Source of the DNA: TMED14 sp963925545
GTDB taxonomy: Bacteria; Bacteroidota; Bacteroidia; Flavobacteriales; Schleiferiaceae
NCBI GenBank assembly: GCA_963925545.1
Contig: CAWUSA010000014.1
Coordinates: 47,426 to 111,425, forward strand
DNA length: 64,000 nucleotides
Direction: 5' to 3'
Part shown: positions 32,382-40,692 of the stretch, piece after piece
Position numbering within the stretch: the first letter of the stretch is position 1
Layout: every line of letters begins with the position of its first letter
Notes under the pieces: generated by a model
The model's input: only the letters and a program-made list of their open reading frames with translations
What the model was told of the DNA's origin: nothing
The model's database searches: none
Position numbers and translations under genes: made by a program

Positions 32382-32636
32382 ATGGCAAACCATCAATCAG
32401 CACTTAAGCGCATCCGACAGACTCAGAAGAAGCGTGTTCACAACCGTTACTTCTCCAAGACCACACGAAATGCCATGCGCGCACTTCAGGCTATGACCAG
32501 CAGCAAGGAGGCATCCAAGAGCTTGATCTTGGTGTCAGCTATGTTGGACAAATTGGCTAAGCGCAACATCATTCACAAGAACAAAGCAGCCAACCTGAAA
32601 TCTGGATTGGCGAAGGCTGTGAACAAGCTCGCTTGA
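32382..32636 (+). CDS. rpsT: 30S ribosomal protein bS20
   Basis: 84 residues: MANHQSALKRIRQTQKKRVHNR is the standard bS20 start, and the three-helix Lys/Arg-rich body ends AANLKSGLAKAVNKLA. It binds the foot of 16S rRNA helix 44. It may be co-transcribed with the tRNA-Glu 15 bp upstream. A terminator follows 25 bp later. Confidence 0.97.
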   Translation: MANHQSALKRIRQTQKKRVHNRYFSKTTRNAMRALQAMTSSKEASKSLILVSAMLDKLAKRNIIHKNKAANLKSGLAKAVNKLA

Positions 32637-32661
32637 ATAGTCAAGCAATGATTCAATAAAG

Positions 32662-32687
32662 AAGCTGCCTCTGAGCAGCTTTTTTTA
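32662..32687 (+). terminator. Rho-independent terminator after rpsT
   Basis: A 7-bp stem AAGCTGC/GCAGCTT (32662-32668 with 32675-32681) and a six-base loop precede a T tract. Confidence 0.88.
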
Positions 32688-32745
32688 TGCGTTAGATTTT
32701 CGTTTACCACCGAATACCTAGGCATGACCTGCTCATCTTGCGGGC

Positions 32746-33435
32746 ATGATACCGATTAGCGCCTGGCAACCAGAGGAACGGCCCCGAGAGAAGTGCCTCA
32801 GTCATGGGGTTCGAAGCTTGAGCACATCAGAGTGCTTAGCCCTGATCCTTCAGACAGGCAGCCACAAACAAAGCGCCCTGGATCTTGCCAGAACCTTGCT
32901 GCAACCGTATGATGGGGATTTGTCAGCCATGCGAGAGGCCAGTCCAGTCGAGTGGGAAGCTGTGCCGGGAATAGGTCCTGCAAAATCTGCAAGGATTGCC
33001 GCAGCATTGGAACTGTCCAGGCGATTGCTTAACCAACCACAGGTGATGGCTCCTTGCATCAAAAGCTCCAAGGATAGCTATGATGCCTTGAAAGATCAAC
33101 TCGACGACATTGATCATGAAGAATTTTGGGTACTCTACCTGTCTCAAGCTAACCGTGTCTTGCATAAAGCCTGCATTGGCAAAGGAGGATGGTCTCAGAC
33201 ACTGGCTGATTCCCGGGTCATCTACCAAGTAGCGTTGACCCACAAGGCTTGCGGTATCATCGTAGCGCATAACCATCCCAGTGGTCGCTTACATCCCAGC
33301 CATGCGGATCGACAATTGACCAAGCGACTGCAACAAGTTGCCAAGATGTTGGACATCACCTTTCTTGACCATCTTATCATTGGGAAAGGGGATTATGTTA
33401 GTTTTGCTGACAAGGGCTGGCTATTGGCTCCTTGA
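32746..33435 (+). CDS. radC: RadC family protein (MPN/JAB metalloprotease-like)
   Basis: 229 residues. The N-terminal helix-hairpin-helix part (VPGIGPAKSARIAAALEL, about 67-85) is followed by an MPN+ domain with the JAMM-type signature AHNHPSGRLHPSHADRQLT (about 177-195) and an upstream Glu (FWVLYLSQ preceded by EE). The biological role of RadC is unsettled despite the DNA-repair label. It stands just upstream of the epimerase fusion gene and is possibly co-transcribed. Confidence 0.92.
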   Translation: MIPISAWQPEERPREKCLSHGVRSLSTSECLALILQTGSHKQSALDLARTLLQPYDGDLSAMREASPVEWEAVPGIGPAKSARIAAALELSRRLLNQPQVMAPCIKSSKDSYDALKDQLDDIDHEEFWVLYLSQANRVLHKACIGKGGWSQTLADSRVIYQVALTHKACGIIVAHNHPSGRLHPSHADRQLTKRLQQVAKMLDITFLDHLIIGKGDYVSFADKGWLLAP

Positions 33436-33443
33436 AGAGGACC

Positions 33444-35699
33444 ATGATCACACATATCGTTGGCGCTAGGCCACAATTTATCAAACTATTGCCCCTTTAC
33501 CGGGCCCTTGCTGCGAAAGGGGTAGAGCAGAAAGTCTTGCACAGTGGTCAGCACTGGGAACCGGCCATGAGTGAGGTTTTCTTTGCCGACTTTGGCTTGC
33601 AAGCAGATCGCATCCTTGATTGGTCAACAGACATGACCAGTAATCAATTGAACATGGAGCAGGTTCTGGCTCAATGGAGACCTCAAACCGTGGTGGTTTA
33701 TGGGGACACTTACAGCACCCTTTGTGGTGCCAGGGCCGCTTCCTCTTTGAGCTTGAACTTGGCGCATGTAGAAGCGGGCTTAAGAAGCTTCAACAGCAAC
33801 ATGCCTGAGGAAGCCTGTCGCGTAGAAACGGACCACTTAGCTGACTGGCACTTTGCGCCAAGTGAAACAGCCATGCAGCATTTGCGAGCAGAAGGTTTGG
33901 ATCGGGGTGCCGGACAGACCATCAACACGGGTGATATCATGGCAGATGGTTTGATGGCCATGCCGGATGTGAAGCCGGATGCCCGAAGCATCCTTGTCAC
34001 CCTGCATCGCAACACCAATGTAGATAACAAGGCCATGCGGGAGTCCATCCTGTCAACCATCCATGATTTGGCGTCACCAGACAAAGAAGGCTACCAGGTT
34101 GTGTGGCCATTGCATCCTCGACTGCGCAATGCGATTGGCAAGGATCCCTCAGTGGATTACCCACACATTCAATGGTTACCCCCCTTGTCACACGCAGACA
34201 TGATCCAAGCCATTCAGCGAGCTGAGGTGGTATTGACAGATTCCGGAGGCGTTCAGAAGGAGGCGTATTTCCTCAAGCGACATTGTGTGGTCTTGCGAAC
34301 AGAAACCGAGTGGAAGGAGCTGCTAGCTAGTGGCTGTTCCACCTTGCTGCCGCCAATGGCTGAAGATTTCTACTACCCCATGCGGGCAGCAGTGAAGGCA
34401 AGGTGTGAATCATTATTCCCCACCATTTACGGCGATGGCAAGGCGGCAGAACACATGGCCACTGCCTTGGTCCATGAGGAGGGGCTAGTGAAGCCACGGA
34501 CGCTCACGTTAGCTCATGCCAGCCCCAGTCTCTTGCACCATCATGTGTCTCGCTTGTTTCGCGTCATCACGGGCTGGAGACTGGATTGGTCTGAAACGGG
34601 TATGCCTTGGGCGGATTCAGGCCAACTGGACGTTGCATTGGAAGACGCATCATGGACGCAATGTGTCGATGAAGGGCCAACACCCTTTGTTGCTGACAGC
34701 GAACCCGACTACCTGGCAAGCATCTTATGGGCAGCATTGCGCCGTGAAGAATGGGGGCGTGAATCCCTGGATGAACATGGTCGTTATCAAGCCGTCCATT
34801 CAGTGATGGCTCAGCGGGGCTGGTTGTCAACAGCCATCTGTCATCGATGGGCAGGGGCCCTGATGCAAGAACATCAACTGGTGGGGCATCGTCAGGTGAT
34901 GGCGCAACCCACGGTCATCATTGATGTTGATCACCTCAGAGCCTTTGATGGCTACCCACTGTCTCACCGCCTGTTGACCTTGTGGCGGGATCTACTCAAA
35001 GGCAAGTGGACAAGGCTGTATGCGAGATTGTTGCAGGACAAAGACCCATTCGATGCGCATGACCACCTGGCAATGATTCAGTTGAGCTATCCAAGCATTC
35101 GATGGCAGGCCTTTGCTTGGGTGGGACCTGAGCGCAATGACCATGACCATGGATTACCTGGAGATAGACCCCTGGCTAAGGATGCCTTGCGTTTGCTTCA
35201 TCGCATCATGCCAAGCATGGGCATTCACCCGTCATACCATGGCACAGATTTGAAGGCTGAATCTGCATTGCTGGCACAGTCGCTGGGCCATTTGCCGCTC
35301 CGTCAGCGCAGACATTATTTGAAATTGAGCCTACCTGATGCCTATGAAGACCTCCCTCATGGCTTGGCTTACCAAGATTGGAGCATGTCCTATGCCAATA
35401 GCCCCGGCTACCGATCAGGCATGGGCTTGCCCTACCCATGGCTGCGCCAAGATGGCACCTTGGGTCATATCGTGGTACCCTCTGTTGCCATGGATCAGCA
35501 TGTGAAGGGTCGGGATGCAGCCAGCATTGCCAGGTGGTTGCACGCTTTGGAGGCGGATGCTATGGCTTCCGGCCATCCCTTGGTTATTGCAACTCATTGG
35601 CGATTTTTCGGGCCCAATCCCGCATGGGCTGATGTGGATTGCCTGCCCTACCTTGAGTGGGTGAAAGGATTGAAACAATGGATGAAGGAGCGCGCATGA
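33444..35699 (+). CDS. Fusion: UDP-GlcNAc 2-epimerase (WecB-like) + polysaccharide deacetylase-like domain
   Basis: 751 residues from ATG 33444 (MITHIVGARPQFIK); a TTG four codons earlier overlaps the radC stop. Residues 1-355 are a full GT-B-fold epimerase: VVYGDTYST (Asp87), HVEAGLR (Glu110), RVETDHL (Asp130), TLHRNTN (His188) and LTDSGGVQKEA (about 264-274), enough for UDP-GlcNAc/UDP-ManNAc interconversion. Residues ~370-735 resemble the Bacteroidota polysaccharide deacetylase family with a DUF7033-like lead-in: IIDVDHLRAF (Asp494, Asp496), KDPFDAHDHL, MGIHPSYHG (His595), RRHYLKLSLPDAYEDL, DWSMSYANSPGYRSG and ATHWRFFGP (His718). Fusion implies linked steps in surface-sugar synthesis. The stop overlaps the next ATG. 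Confidence 0.85.
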   Translation: MITHIVGARPQFIKLLPLYRALAAKGVEQKVLHSGQHWEPAMSEVFFADFGLQADRILDWSTDMTSNQLNMEQVLAQWRPQTVVVYGDTYSTLCGARAASSLSLNLAHVEAGLRSFNSNMPEEACRVETDHLADWHFAPSETAMQHLRAEGLDRGAGQTINTGDIMADGLMAMPDVKPDARSILVTLHRNTNVDNKAMRESILSTIHDLASPDKEGYQVVWPLHPRLRNAIGKDPSVDYPHIQWLPPLSHADMIQAIQRAEVVLTDSGGVQKEAYFLKRHCVVLRTETEWKELLASGCSTLLPPMAEDFYYPMRAAVKARCESLFPTIYGDGKAAEHMATALVHEEGLVKPRTLTLAHASPSLLHHHVSRLFRVITGWRLDWSETGMPWADSGQLDVALEDASWTQCVDEGPTPFVADSEPDYLASILWAALRREEWGRESLDEHGRYQAVHSVMAQRGWLSTAICHRWAGALMQEHQLVGHRQVMAQPTVIIDVDHLRAFDGYPLSHRLLTLWRDLLKGKWTRLYARLLQDKDPFDAHDHLAMIQLSYPSIRWQAFAWVGPERNDHDHGLPGDRPLAKDALRLLHRIMPSMGIHPSYHGTDLKAESALLAQSLGHLPLRQRRHYLKLSLPDAYEDLPHGLAYQDWSMSYANSPGYRSGMGLPYPWLRQDGTLGHIVVPSVAMDQHVKGRDAASIARWLHALEADAMASGHPLVIATHWRFFGPNPAWADVDCLPYLEWVKGLKQWMKERA

Positions 35700-36601
35700 A
35701 GCCTGCCTGGAAGGATAGCGACGCCCTGAAGAGTCAGTGGTCACAGTGGCTTCGTATGGGCGGTGGTGATCAGCCAGCCAATCATTTGAACTACATCGAT
35801 TCATTGGCCTTGCGTTGGGGTGCTGTTTGCGGAGAGGCCACGGTCCTTCCCATGGCCTGGAAACGGCGATGGCTGCTGCGTGTGGCCTACACGCCATTTG
35901 CTGTGCAGCAATGGGGCCCTGTTGGTTCTTGCGATGCGGCAGAACTCAAAGCATTGGTCGCCGGCATTCCGCGGCGATTCACCAAAGTAGACATTGCCAT
36001 GAGTCAGCCTCAAGGTTGGCAAGCGCCAACGGGTTGGCATTGGGGTCAAAGGGGGAGACTGAATAGATGGGAATCGTTACCCAACCATGAACTGCCTTTG
36101 GGTCAGAGCTACGAAACCATTCACACAAACTACAGCAAGCAATGCTTGCGCAACTTAAAGAAGGCAAGCAAGGCAGATTTGCAAGCTTTTGATCAGGATT
36201 CACCCACTTTGCTGATTCAGACATTCCAAGCCAATCAAGGCAGGAAATACGACGTGCCTTCGGGCTACTTATCAGCCATGTCTCAAGTGATGTATCAGGC
36301 CATGCATCAAGGCAGAGGAAAGGTTTTAACCCTCTATGGTCCAGGAAATCAGTTGCATGCCGGCTTGTTCTTGATTCAAAGCCAGAACAGGGTTGTGATG
36401 CTCTTCTCCTGTGTGACAGCGGCGGGGTTGACATCTGGCGCAATGACCCACTTGATTGACCAGGCCATCATTGATGCTGTTGGGCGCTATGACTTGTTTG
36501 ACTTTGAAGGCAGTAAAGCACCTGGGTTGGCAAGGTTTTACCAAGGCTTTGGTGCCAAACTTGTCCCCTACCTTCGTTTTCAACGTTACGCATTGCTATG
36601 A
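35696..36601 (+). CDS. FemAB/GNAT-fold acyltransferase-like protein
   Basis: 301 residues from the ATG at 35696, which overlaps the stop of the fusion gene (ATGA). The C-terminal half has the pattern of the FemAB-like Acetyltransf_6 fold: YSKQCLRNLKKASKADLQ, then QTFQANQGRKYDVPSGYLSAM, and the signature DLFDFEGSKAPGLARFYQGFGA near residues 266-287. Such proteins transfer acyl or aminoacyl groups onto sugars or peptides, often in surface-polysaccharide loci. The coupling to the epimerase-deacetylase supports N-acylation of an amino sugar, but this is inference. The stop overlaps the oxyR start. Confidence 0.65.
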   Translation: MKPAWKDSDALKSQWSQWLRMGGGDQPANHLNYIDSLALRWGAVCGEATVLPMAWKRRWLLRVAYTPFAVQQWGPVGSCDAAELKALVAGIPRRFTKVDIAMSQPQGWQAPTGWHWGQRGRLNRWESLPNHELPLGQSYETIHTNYSKQCLRNLKKASKADLQAFDQDSPTLLIQTFQANQGRKYDVPSGYLSAMSQVMYQAMHQGRGKVLTLYGPGNQLHAGLFLIQSQNRVVMLFSCVTAAGLTSGAMTHLIDQAIIDAVGRYDLFDFEGSKAPGLARFYQGFGAKLVPYLRFQRYALL

Positions 36602-37533
36602 CCATTACCCAGCTGAACTATTTGATAGCCCTTGAGGAGCATCGGCATTATGGCCGTGCAGCAAAATCATGTGGCGTGACGCAACCAACACTGAGTGCGC
36701 AGGTCAATAAATTGGAACAGGACCTGGGTCAACCCTTGGTCAATCGAAAGCAGCAACCCTTGGTTCTCACTGAATTAGGGGAGGCTGTGTTGCAGCAAGC
36801 CCGCTTGGTGATTCAAGCGACCCAAGATATTGAACAATTATCCAAGCAATGGGATCAGCCCGTGGAAGGGGTGTTCCGCCTTGGCATCATTCCCACAGTG
36901 GCGCCGTACCTGGTTCATCGATTTGCAGGCCCCGTCACCCAGCGATTTAAATCCTTGGAACTTGAAATCAAAGAGGCCTCGACCAAGTCGTTGTTAGAAA
37001 TGGTTCGCACACAGGTTATTGATGCGGCAATTTTAACTATACCATTGGATGCCATGGCTGATGACTGGGTCTCGTGGACCTTGTATGATGAGCCCTTGGT
37101 AGCCTATGTGCCTGAGGGGCATCCGCTGGCCAATGAGCTTTTCCTCTCACACAGTGAACTGGAACGCAATGACATCCTTTTGTTGCCAGAAGGTCACTGC
37201 TTTCGAGATCAAGTATTGTCGATATGCAACAAGCCCCGAAATTCAGCCATTCGTGTGGAAGTGGGTCAATTGGAAACCTTGATTCGCATGGCTGATGCGG
37301 GATTAGGCATGACCTTATTGCCTGAATTGGCTGTGATGGAATTGCCCAAGGAAAAGCAAGGCAATGCCAAACCCTTGTCCGAGCCACGGCCAGTCCGACG
37401 CATCGCTATGGTGCAGCTGCCCGGGCAGCGAAAGCAAGGCATAGCTGCTGCTTTAGCTAGCGTGATACAAGCACAAGTGCCTGCAAAACTTCTCAAGCAG
37501 GTTGATCAAGATCTGGTGATGCCAGCGAGCTAA
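36598..37533 (+). CDS. oxyR: LysR-family regulator, OxyR-like with both redox cysteines
   Basis: 311 residues. The N-terminal winged HTH (LNYLIALEEHRHYGRAAKSCGVTQPTLSAQV, about 6-36) and the periplasmic-binding-like effector domain are clear. The segment LPEGHCFRDQVLSIC places Cys201 and Cys210 nine residues apart, as Cys199 and Cys208 in E. coli OxyR, the peroxide-sensing disulfide pair. It should activate peroxide-defence genes. No catalase or peroxiredoxin is adjacent. Its start overlaps the FemAB-like gene by 4 bp, an odd partner for a stress regulator. Confidence 0.9.
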   Translation: MTITQLNYLIALEEHRHYGRAAKSCGVTQPTLSAQVNKLEQDLGQPLVNRKQQPLVLTELGEAVLQQARLVIQATQDIEQLSKQWDQPVEGVFRLGIIPTVAPYLVHRFAGPVTQRFKSLELEIKEASTKSLLEMVRTQVIDAAILTIPLDAMADDWVSWTLYDEPLVAYVPEGHPLANELFLSHSELERNDILLLPEGHCFRDQVLSICNKPRNSAIRVEVGQLETLIRMADAGLGMTLLPELAVMELPKEKQGNAKPLSEPRPVRRIAMVQLPGQRKQGIAAALASVIQAQVPAKLLKQVDQDLVMPAS

Positions 37534-38888
37534 ACAAAGCTCAATGCACAGACTGCCCATATGACCAGGGTAGCAAAAATATTCATCCATACGCCATGCT
37601 GAACCATGTGAAGGATTTTGAGTTTACCCGTGGCAAAGACCAGCGCATTGGGCGGTGTAGCCACGGGCAACATGAAGGCACAACTTGCCCCCATCGTCAA
37701 GGGGATGGCAACAGCCTCAAAGGGGATGCCCTTTGCTAGACTCAAGGCCAAGGCGATAGGAAGCATCGCGGAAACCAGGGCCATGTTGGAAAATAATTCA
37801 GTGAGCCAGACCCCCGCAGCAGCTGCAATCCCAATCCAAAGGATGATTTCCATTTGGCTGCTCACGCCACCCATCACATCCAGCAAACCGCTAGCCTTCA
37901 TGCCAGAGGCCAATGCTAACCCACCACCAAATAGCAGCAAGATGCCCCATTCAATGTCCTTTGCAATGGACCAGGGCAGCAACGGGCCTTGACGTTTGCC
38001 AGCTGGCAGGGAAAACATGACCAAGGAGGCAGTGATAGCAATCCATGTATCACTGTAATGAGGCAAAGCAATCATCGAAGCAACCCATGAGCGGGTCATC
38101 CATGCCATAGCTGTCAAGAAAAAAACGAAAGCCATGCGACGCTGACCGGTGGTCCATGGTTGCTTGCTGGGTTTAGCTAAGGCTTCAGAGGAATCCTTGC
38201 TCAGTCCCATCTGAAGCTGTACATAAGCAGCAAGCATCAAGGTTACACTTACGGGGATTGCCATGGAAGACCAGGTCCAAAAATCCATCACCACACCAGT
38301 GGAGTCTTCAAGAAAAGCAGCAAAAAGGACATTGGGCGGGGTGCCAATCAAAGTCGCCATACCGCCAAGGTTGGCTGCCCATGCAAGACCTAAAAGGATG
38401 CGGCGTTCAAGCAGGTCACTTCCTTTGAGTTGCTTAACCAGTGAAAGGGTCAGTGGCAGCATCATGACTGCAGTGGCGGTGTTGCTCATCCACATGGACA
38501 AGAGCCATGTCGCGAGCATGCTGCCCGCCAATGCTTGGCGCGGTTGACTCCCCGACAAGGCGAGAATCCGCTTTGCAAGCAGGCTGTGCAACCCCTGATG
38601 CTCCATAGCTTTTGCAAGAAAAAAGCCACCCATGAATAAAAAAATCAGCGGATGCGCATAAGCCATGGCTAAGGTGCTTTGATCCAGCAACCCCGTGCCC
38701 CCAAATAGCAACAAAGGCAGCAGGGCTGTTGCGCCCAGGTGTATGATTTCTGTCAACCACCAAGACAGCATCCATGCCGCTCCGCCGATGACCAGGGCCT
38801 TAGGACCTGATAAGGGAAGGCATAAGGCCAAAAGAAAAAGGAAAGGCCCGATCCAGAATCGCAGCGCATGGGTGACATTTGTAAACAT
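37530..38888 (-). CDS. SLC13/DASS-family sodium:dicarboxylate or sulfate symporter
   Basis: 452 residues from ATG 38888 (MFTNVTHALRFWIGPFLFLLALCLPLS). A far upstream TTG start (39053) would overlap most of the 5' part of rdgB and is unlikely. About 11 membrane segments. Family motifs: WMSNTATAVMMLPL and the second SNT-like site in ELFSNMALVSAMLPIALAL, with TLIGTPPNVLFA and the C-terminal TPPNALVFATG. It exchanges sodium for C4-dicarboxylates, citrate or sulfate; the substrate is not decidable. The start codon overlaps that of divergent rdgB (CATG at 38886-38889). The stop overlaps oxyR by 4 bp, tail to tail. Confidence 0.88.
   Translation of the reverse strand: MFTNVTHALRFWIGPFLFLLALCLPLSGPKALVIGGAAWMLSWWLTEIIHLGATALLPLLLFGGTGLLDQSTLAMAYAHPLIFLFMGGFFLAKAMEHQGLHSLLAKRILALSGSQPRQALAGSMLATWLLSMWMSNTATAVMMLPLTLSLVKQLKGSDLLERRILLGLAWAANLGGMATLIGTPPNVLFAAFLEDSTGVVMDFWTWSSMAIPVSVTLMLAAYVQLQMGLSKDSSEALAKPSKQPWTTGQRRMAFVFFLTAMAWMTRSWVASMIALPHYSDTWIAITASLVMFSLPAGKRQGPLLPWSIAKDIEWGILLLFGGGLALASGMKASGLLDVMGGVSSQMEIILWIGIAAAAGVWLTELFSNMALVSAMLPIALALSLAKGIPFEAVAIPLTMGASCAFMLPVATPPNALVFATGKLKILHMVQHGVWMNIFATLVIWAVCALSFV
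38874..38881 (+). promoter_or_regulatory. Probable rdgB -7 box (GACATTTG) inside the SLC13 gene
   Basis: Seven of eight bases match TANNTTTG, ending 5 nt before the rdgB ATG. It lies within the coding sequence of the divergent transporter (codons 3-5). Confidence 0.5.
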
Positions 38889-39465
38889 GAAATTGGTATT
38901 AGCAACACAGAATCCGTACAAGATAGCAGAATTAACCAAGGCTCTGCCATCGCATTGGGAATTGATCTCTGCGAAGGCAATGGGCATGACAGAAGACATC
39001 CCTGAAACAGGCGACAGTTTAGCGGCCAATGCCTTGATTAAAGCCAGGGCCATTCATGAGCGATTTGGCCTGCCAGCCATGTCGGATGACACGGGGTTGG
39101 AAGTGATGAGTTTGGATGGTCAGCCAGGTGTGCATTCAGCCCGTTATGCTGGCCCATCCTGTGATGACAAAGCCAACCGGATCAAGCTGTTGAAGGCATT
39201 GAGCAAACACAGTGATCGACGTGCACAATTCCGCACGGTGGTTGCCTTGATTGATGAGGAAGGGGAGCACCTCTTCGAAGGTGTAGCCAGAGGCATCATT
39301 CTCGAAAAGGAACAAGGCGAGGGGGGATTTGGTTACGATGCCCTGTTTCAGTCAGATGATTTACCCAATAGATCCTTTGCTGAGGTCAGCTTGGAAGAGA
39401 AGAATGCGGTCAGTCACCGGGGTAAGGCTGTGAGGGAATTTATCGCATTCATGCATCATGCATGA
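38887..39465 (+). CDS. rdgB: XTP/dITP diphosphatase (RdgB/HAM1)
   Basis: 192 residues from ATG 38887 (MKLVLATQNPYKIAEL). The longer in-frame extension back to 38695 lies antisense to the transporter and is not family sequence. It removes inosine/xanthosine triphosphates from the nucleotide pool. Motifs: ATQNPYK near residue 6, MSDDTGLEV near residue 65, ARYAGPSCDDKANR, GEGGFGYDALF and KNAVSHRGKAVREF. The last 17 bp overlap the end of rsmD, tail to tail. Confidence 0.95.
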   Translation: MKLVLATQNPYKIAELTKALPSHWELISAKAMGMTEDIPETGDSLAANALIKARAIHERFGLPAMSDDTGLEVMSLDGQPGVHSARYAGPSCDDKANRIKLLKALSKHSDRRAQFRTVVALIDEEGEHLFEGVARGIILEKEQGEGGFGYDALFQSDDLPNRSFAEVSLEEKNAVSHRGKAVREFIAFMHHA

Positions 39466-39466
39466 A
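39448..39466. other. 19-bp near-perfect palindrome over two convergent stop regions
   Basis: TTCATGCAT and ATGCATGAA flank a single central base. The palindrome lies inside the 17-bp overlap of rdgB and rsmD, so both proteins end almost alike (MHHA and MHDA). There is no T tract, so it is not a classical terminator. Confidence 0.85.
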
Positions 39467-39982
39467 GAAGCTGAAGTAGACACCACCGTAGCGCCTGCTA
39501 TCTGACCAATAGGCATGTTCAGAGAAATTCTGATCAGGTCCATGCTCCAAAACAAACAGCCCTGTTGCATGCAATGCGTCGGCAGAGAAGACTTTCTCAA
39601 TCAATGCCTCATAGGCATCGTAAGCATAAGGGGGGTCAGCAAAAATCACATCCCATGTTCCGTAGGCTAATTGTTTGGTAGCTTCACCCATGACGGTGTG
39701 AATGCCGTTGAAATTGAGCGATGCAGCTGTTTCTCTGACAAAGGAAATACAGCCGCGATGTTGGTCTACTGCGGTGACGGATTGACATCCCCTGCTTGCC
39801 ATTTCATAGCTGATGTTCCCCGTGCCTGTGAATAGGTCTAAGGCGCTCACCTCTGACCACTCAACGCGGTTGTTGAGGATGTTGAACAGGGCTTCCTTGG
39901 CCATGTCTGTGGTGGGTCGAACGGGCAGGCGGCTAGGCGCCATCAGGCGCCGCCCTCCATGGATGCCTCCAATAATTCTCAT
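39449..39982 (-). CDS. rsmD: 16S rRNA (guanine966-N2)-methyltransferase
   Basis: 177 residues. A class I methyltransferase: IIGGIHGGRRLMAPSRLPVRPTTDMAKEALFNIL is the RsmD N-terminal signature, LDLFTGTGNISYEMASRG is the SAM loop and FADPPYA the catalytic DPPY. It methylates G966 of 16S rRNA near the P site. It overlaps the DUF3822 gene upstream by 4 bp and converges on rdgB. Confidence 0.95.
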   Translation of the reverse strand: MRIIGGIHGGRRLMAPSRLPVRPTTDMAKEALFNILNNRVEWSEVSALDLFTGTGNISYEMASRGCQSVTAVDQHRGCISFVRETAASLNFNGIHTVMGEATKQLAYGTWDVIFADPPYAYDAYEALIEKVFSADALHATGLFVLEHGPDQNFSEHAYWSDSRRYGGVYFSFFMHDA

Positions 39983-40692
39983 GCTTGATTCAGCATGACT
40001 TTGTAAGCTTGCCAGGCATCACTGCCATCGCGTTGTACCTGATGGACGAACTGTTCAAGCACGGTCCATGTAGCCAAGTCTGGATCACCTTCCCATCGCA
40101 TTGGTATGCTTTCTGGGGCTAAGGTGCATTGATCATAAGCCAGCATAATCAAGTAAGCCACATCGTGACTGCTTGAGGCATGATTGTGATTGTGCATGGT
40201 GATTTTACCATCCTCAATGACTGCAACTTCAAGGTAGTTGCCATGGCGATACACCTGCACGGCATTGCCTTGTTTAGCTTTCAGCCATCGGTTGGCATTG
40301 CTTGCCATCAAAGGCATGCTTGTGTCAGGTGCAATGGCTGTTTGATGGATGAGTTCCATGCCGTCATCGATGAGTTGACGAGACCAAGGACCGTCACCCA
40401 AAGGATTCATCCAATCGTTGGCCTGATCAACCCAGCCAGCAGGGAACCAGGCAGCTTCATCCACCACATGGAATTCATGCACAGGTATTCGGGTGGCTTT
40501 GTGCCATTGTTGAAAGGCGTCAAGGCTGCAGTGACCTGGTTGAGAAACCGGTTGATGATTGGCAGTTAACAAAGCGCAATGATTCACACCTTCTCGTCCA
40601 TAGATGGCGACCATCTGAACATCACCCGGTTTAGGGTCAAGTGAGGCTAAGGCTTGCCAGCCTTCAGGCCAGGTGTTATTTCCAGTTGCCAC
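39979..40692 (-). CDS. DUF3822-like protein
   Basis: 237 residues, soluble. It resembles the Bacteroidota-specific DUF3822 family, which usually lies directly upstream of rsmD. The identification rests mainly on gene order, length and general pattern (GNAVQVYRHGNYLEVAVIEDGKITMHNH near the middle, like an actin-fold/ASKHA strand pair). The function is unknown. Its start overlaps the upstream membrane protein gene by 17 bp and its end overlaps rsmD by 4 bp. Confidence 0.55.
   Translation of the reverse strand: MATGNNTWPEGWQALASLDPKPGDVQMVAIYGREGVNHCALLTANHQPVSQPGHCSLDAFQQWHKATRIPVHEFHVVDEAAWFPAGWVDQANDWMNPLGDGPWSRQLIDDGMELIHQTAIAPDTSMPLMASNANRWLKAKQGNAVQVYRHGNYLEVAVIEDGKITMHNHNHASSSHDVAYLIMLAYDQCTLAPESIPMRWEGDPDLATWTVLEQFVHQVQRDGSDAWQAYKVMLNQA

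Noticed and set aside
32804..32822. GGGTTCGAAGC resembling a tRNA T-arm
   Set aside because: It is inside radC, and no acceptor, D or anticodon arm can be drawn around it.
38695..38886. N-terminal extension of rdgB
   Set aside because: These 64 codons are antisense to the transporter and not family sequence; RdgB proteins begin at MKLVLATQN-like sequence.
38889..39053. N-terminal extension of the SLC13 transporter to a TTG at 39053
   Set aside because: It would run antisense over the first 55 codons of rdgB and adds no membrane segment; ATG 38888 gives a family-like start directly before helix 1.
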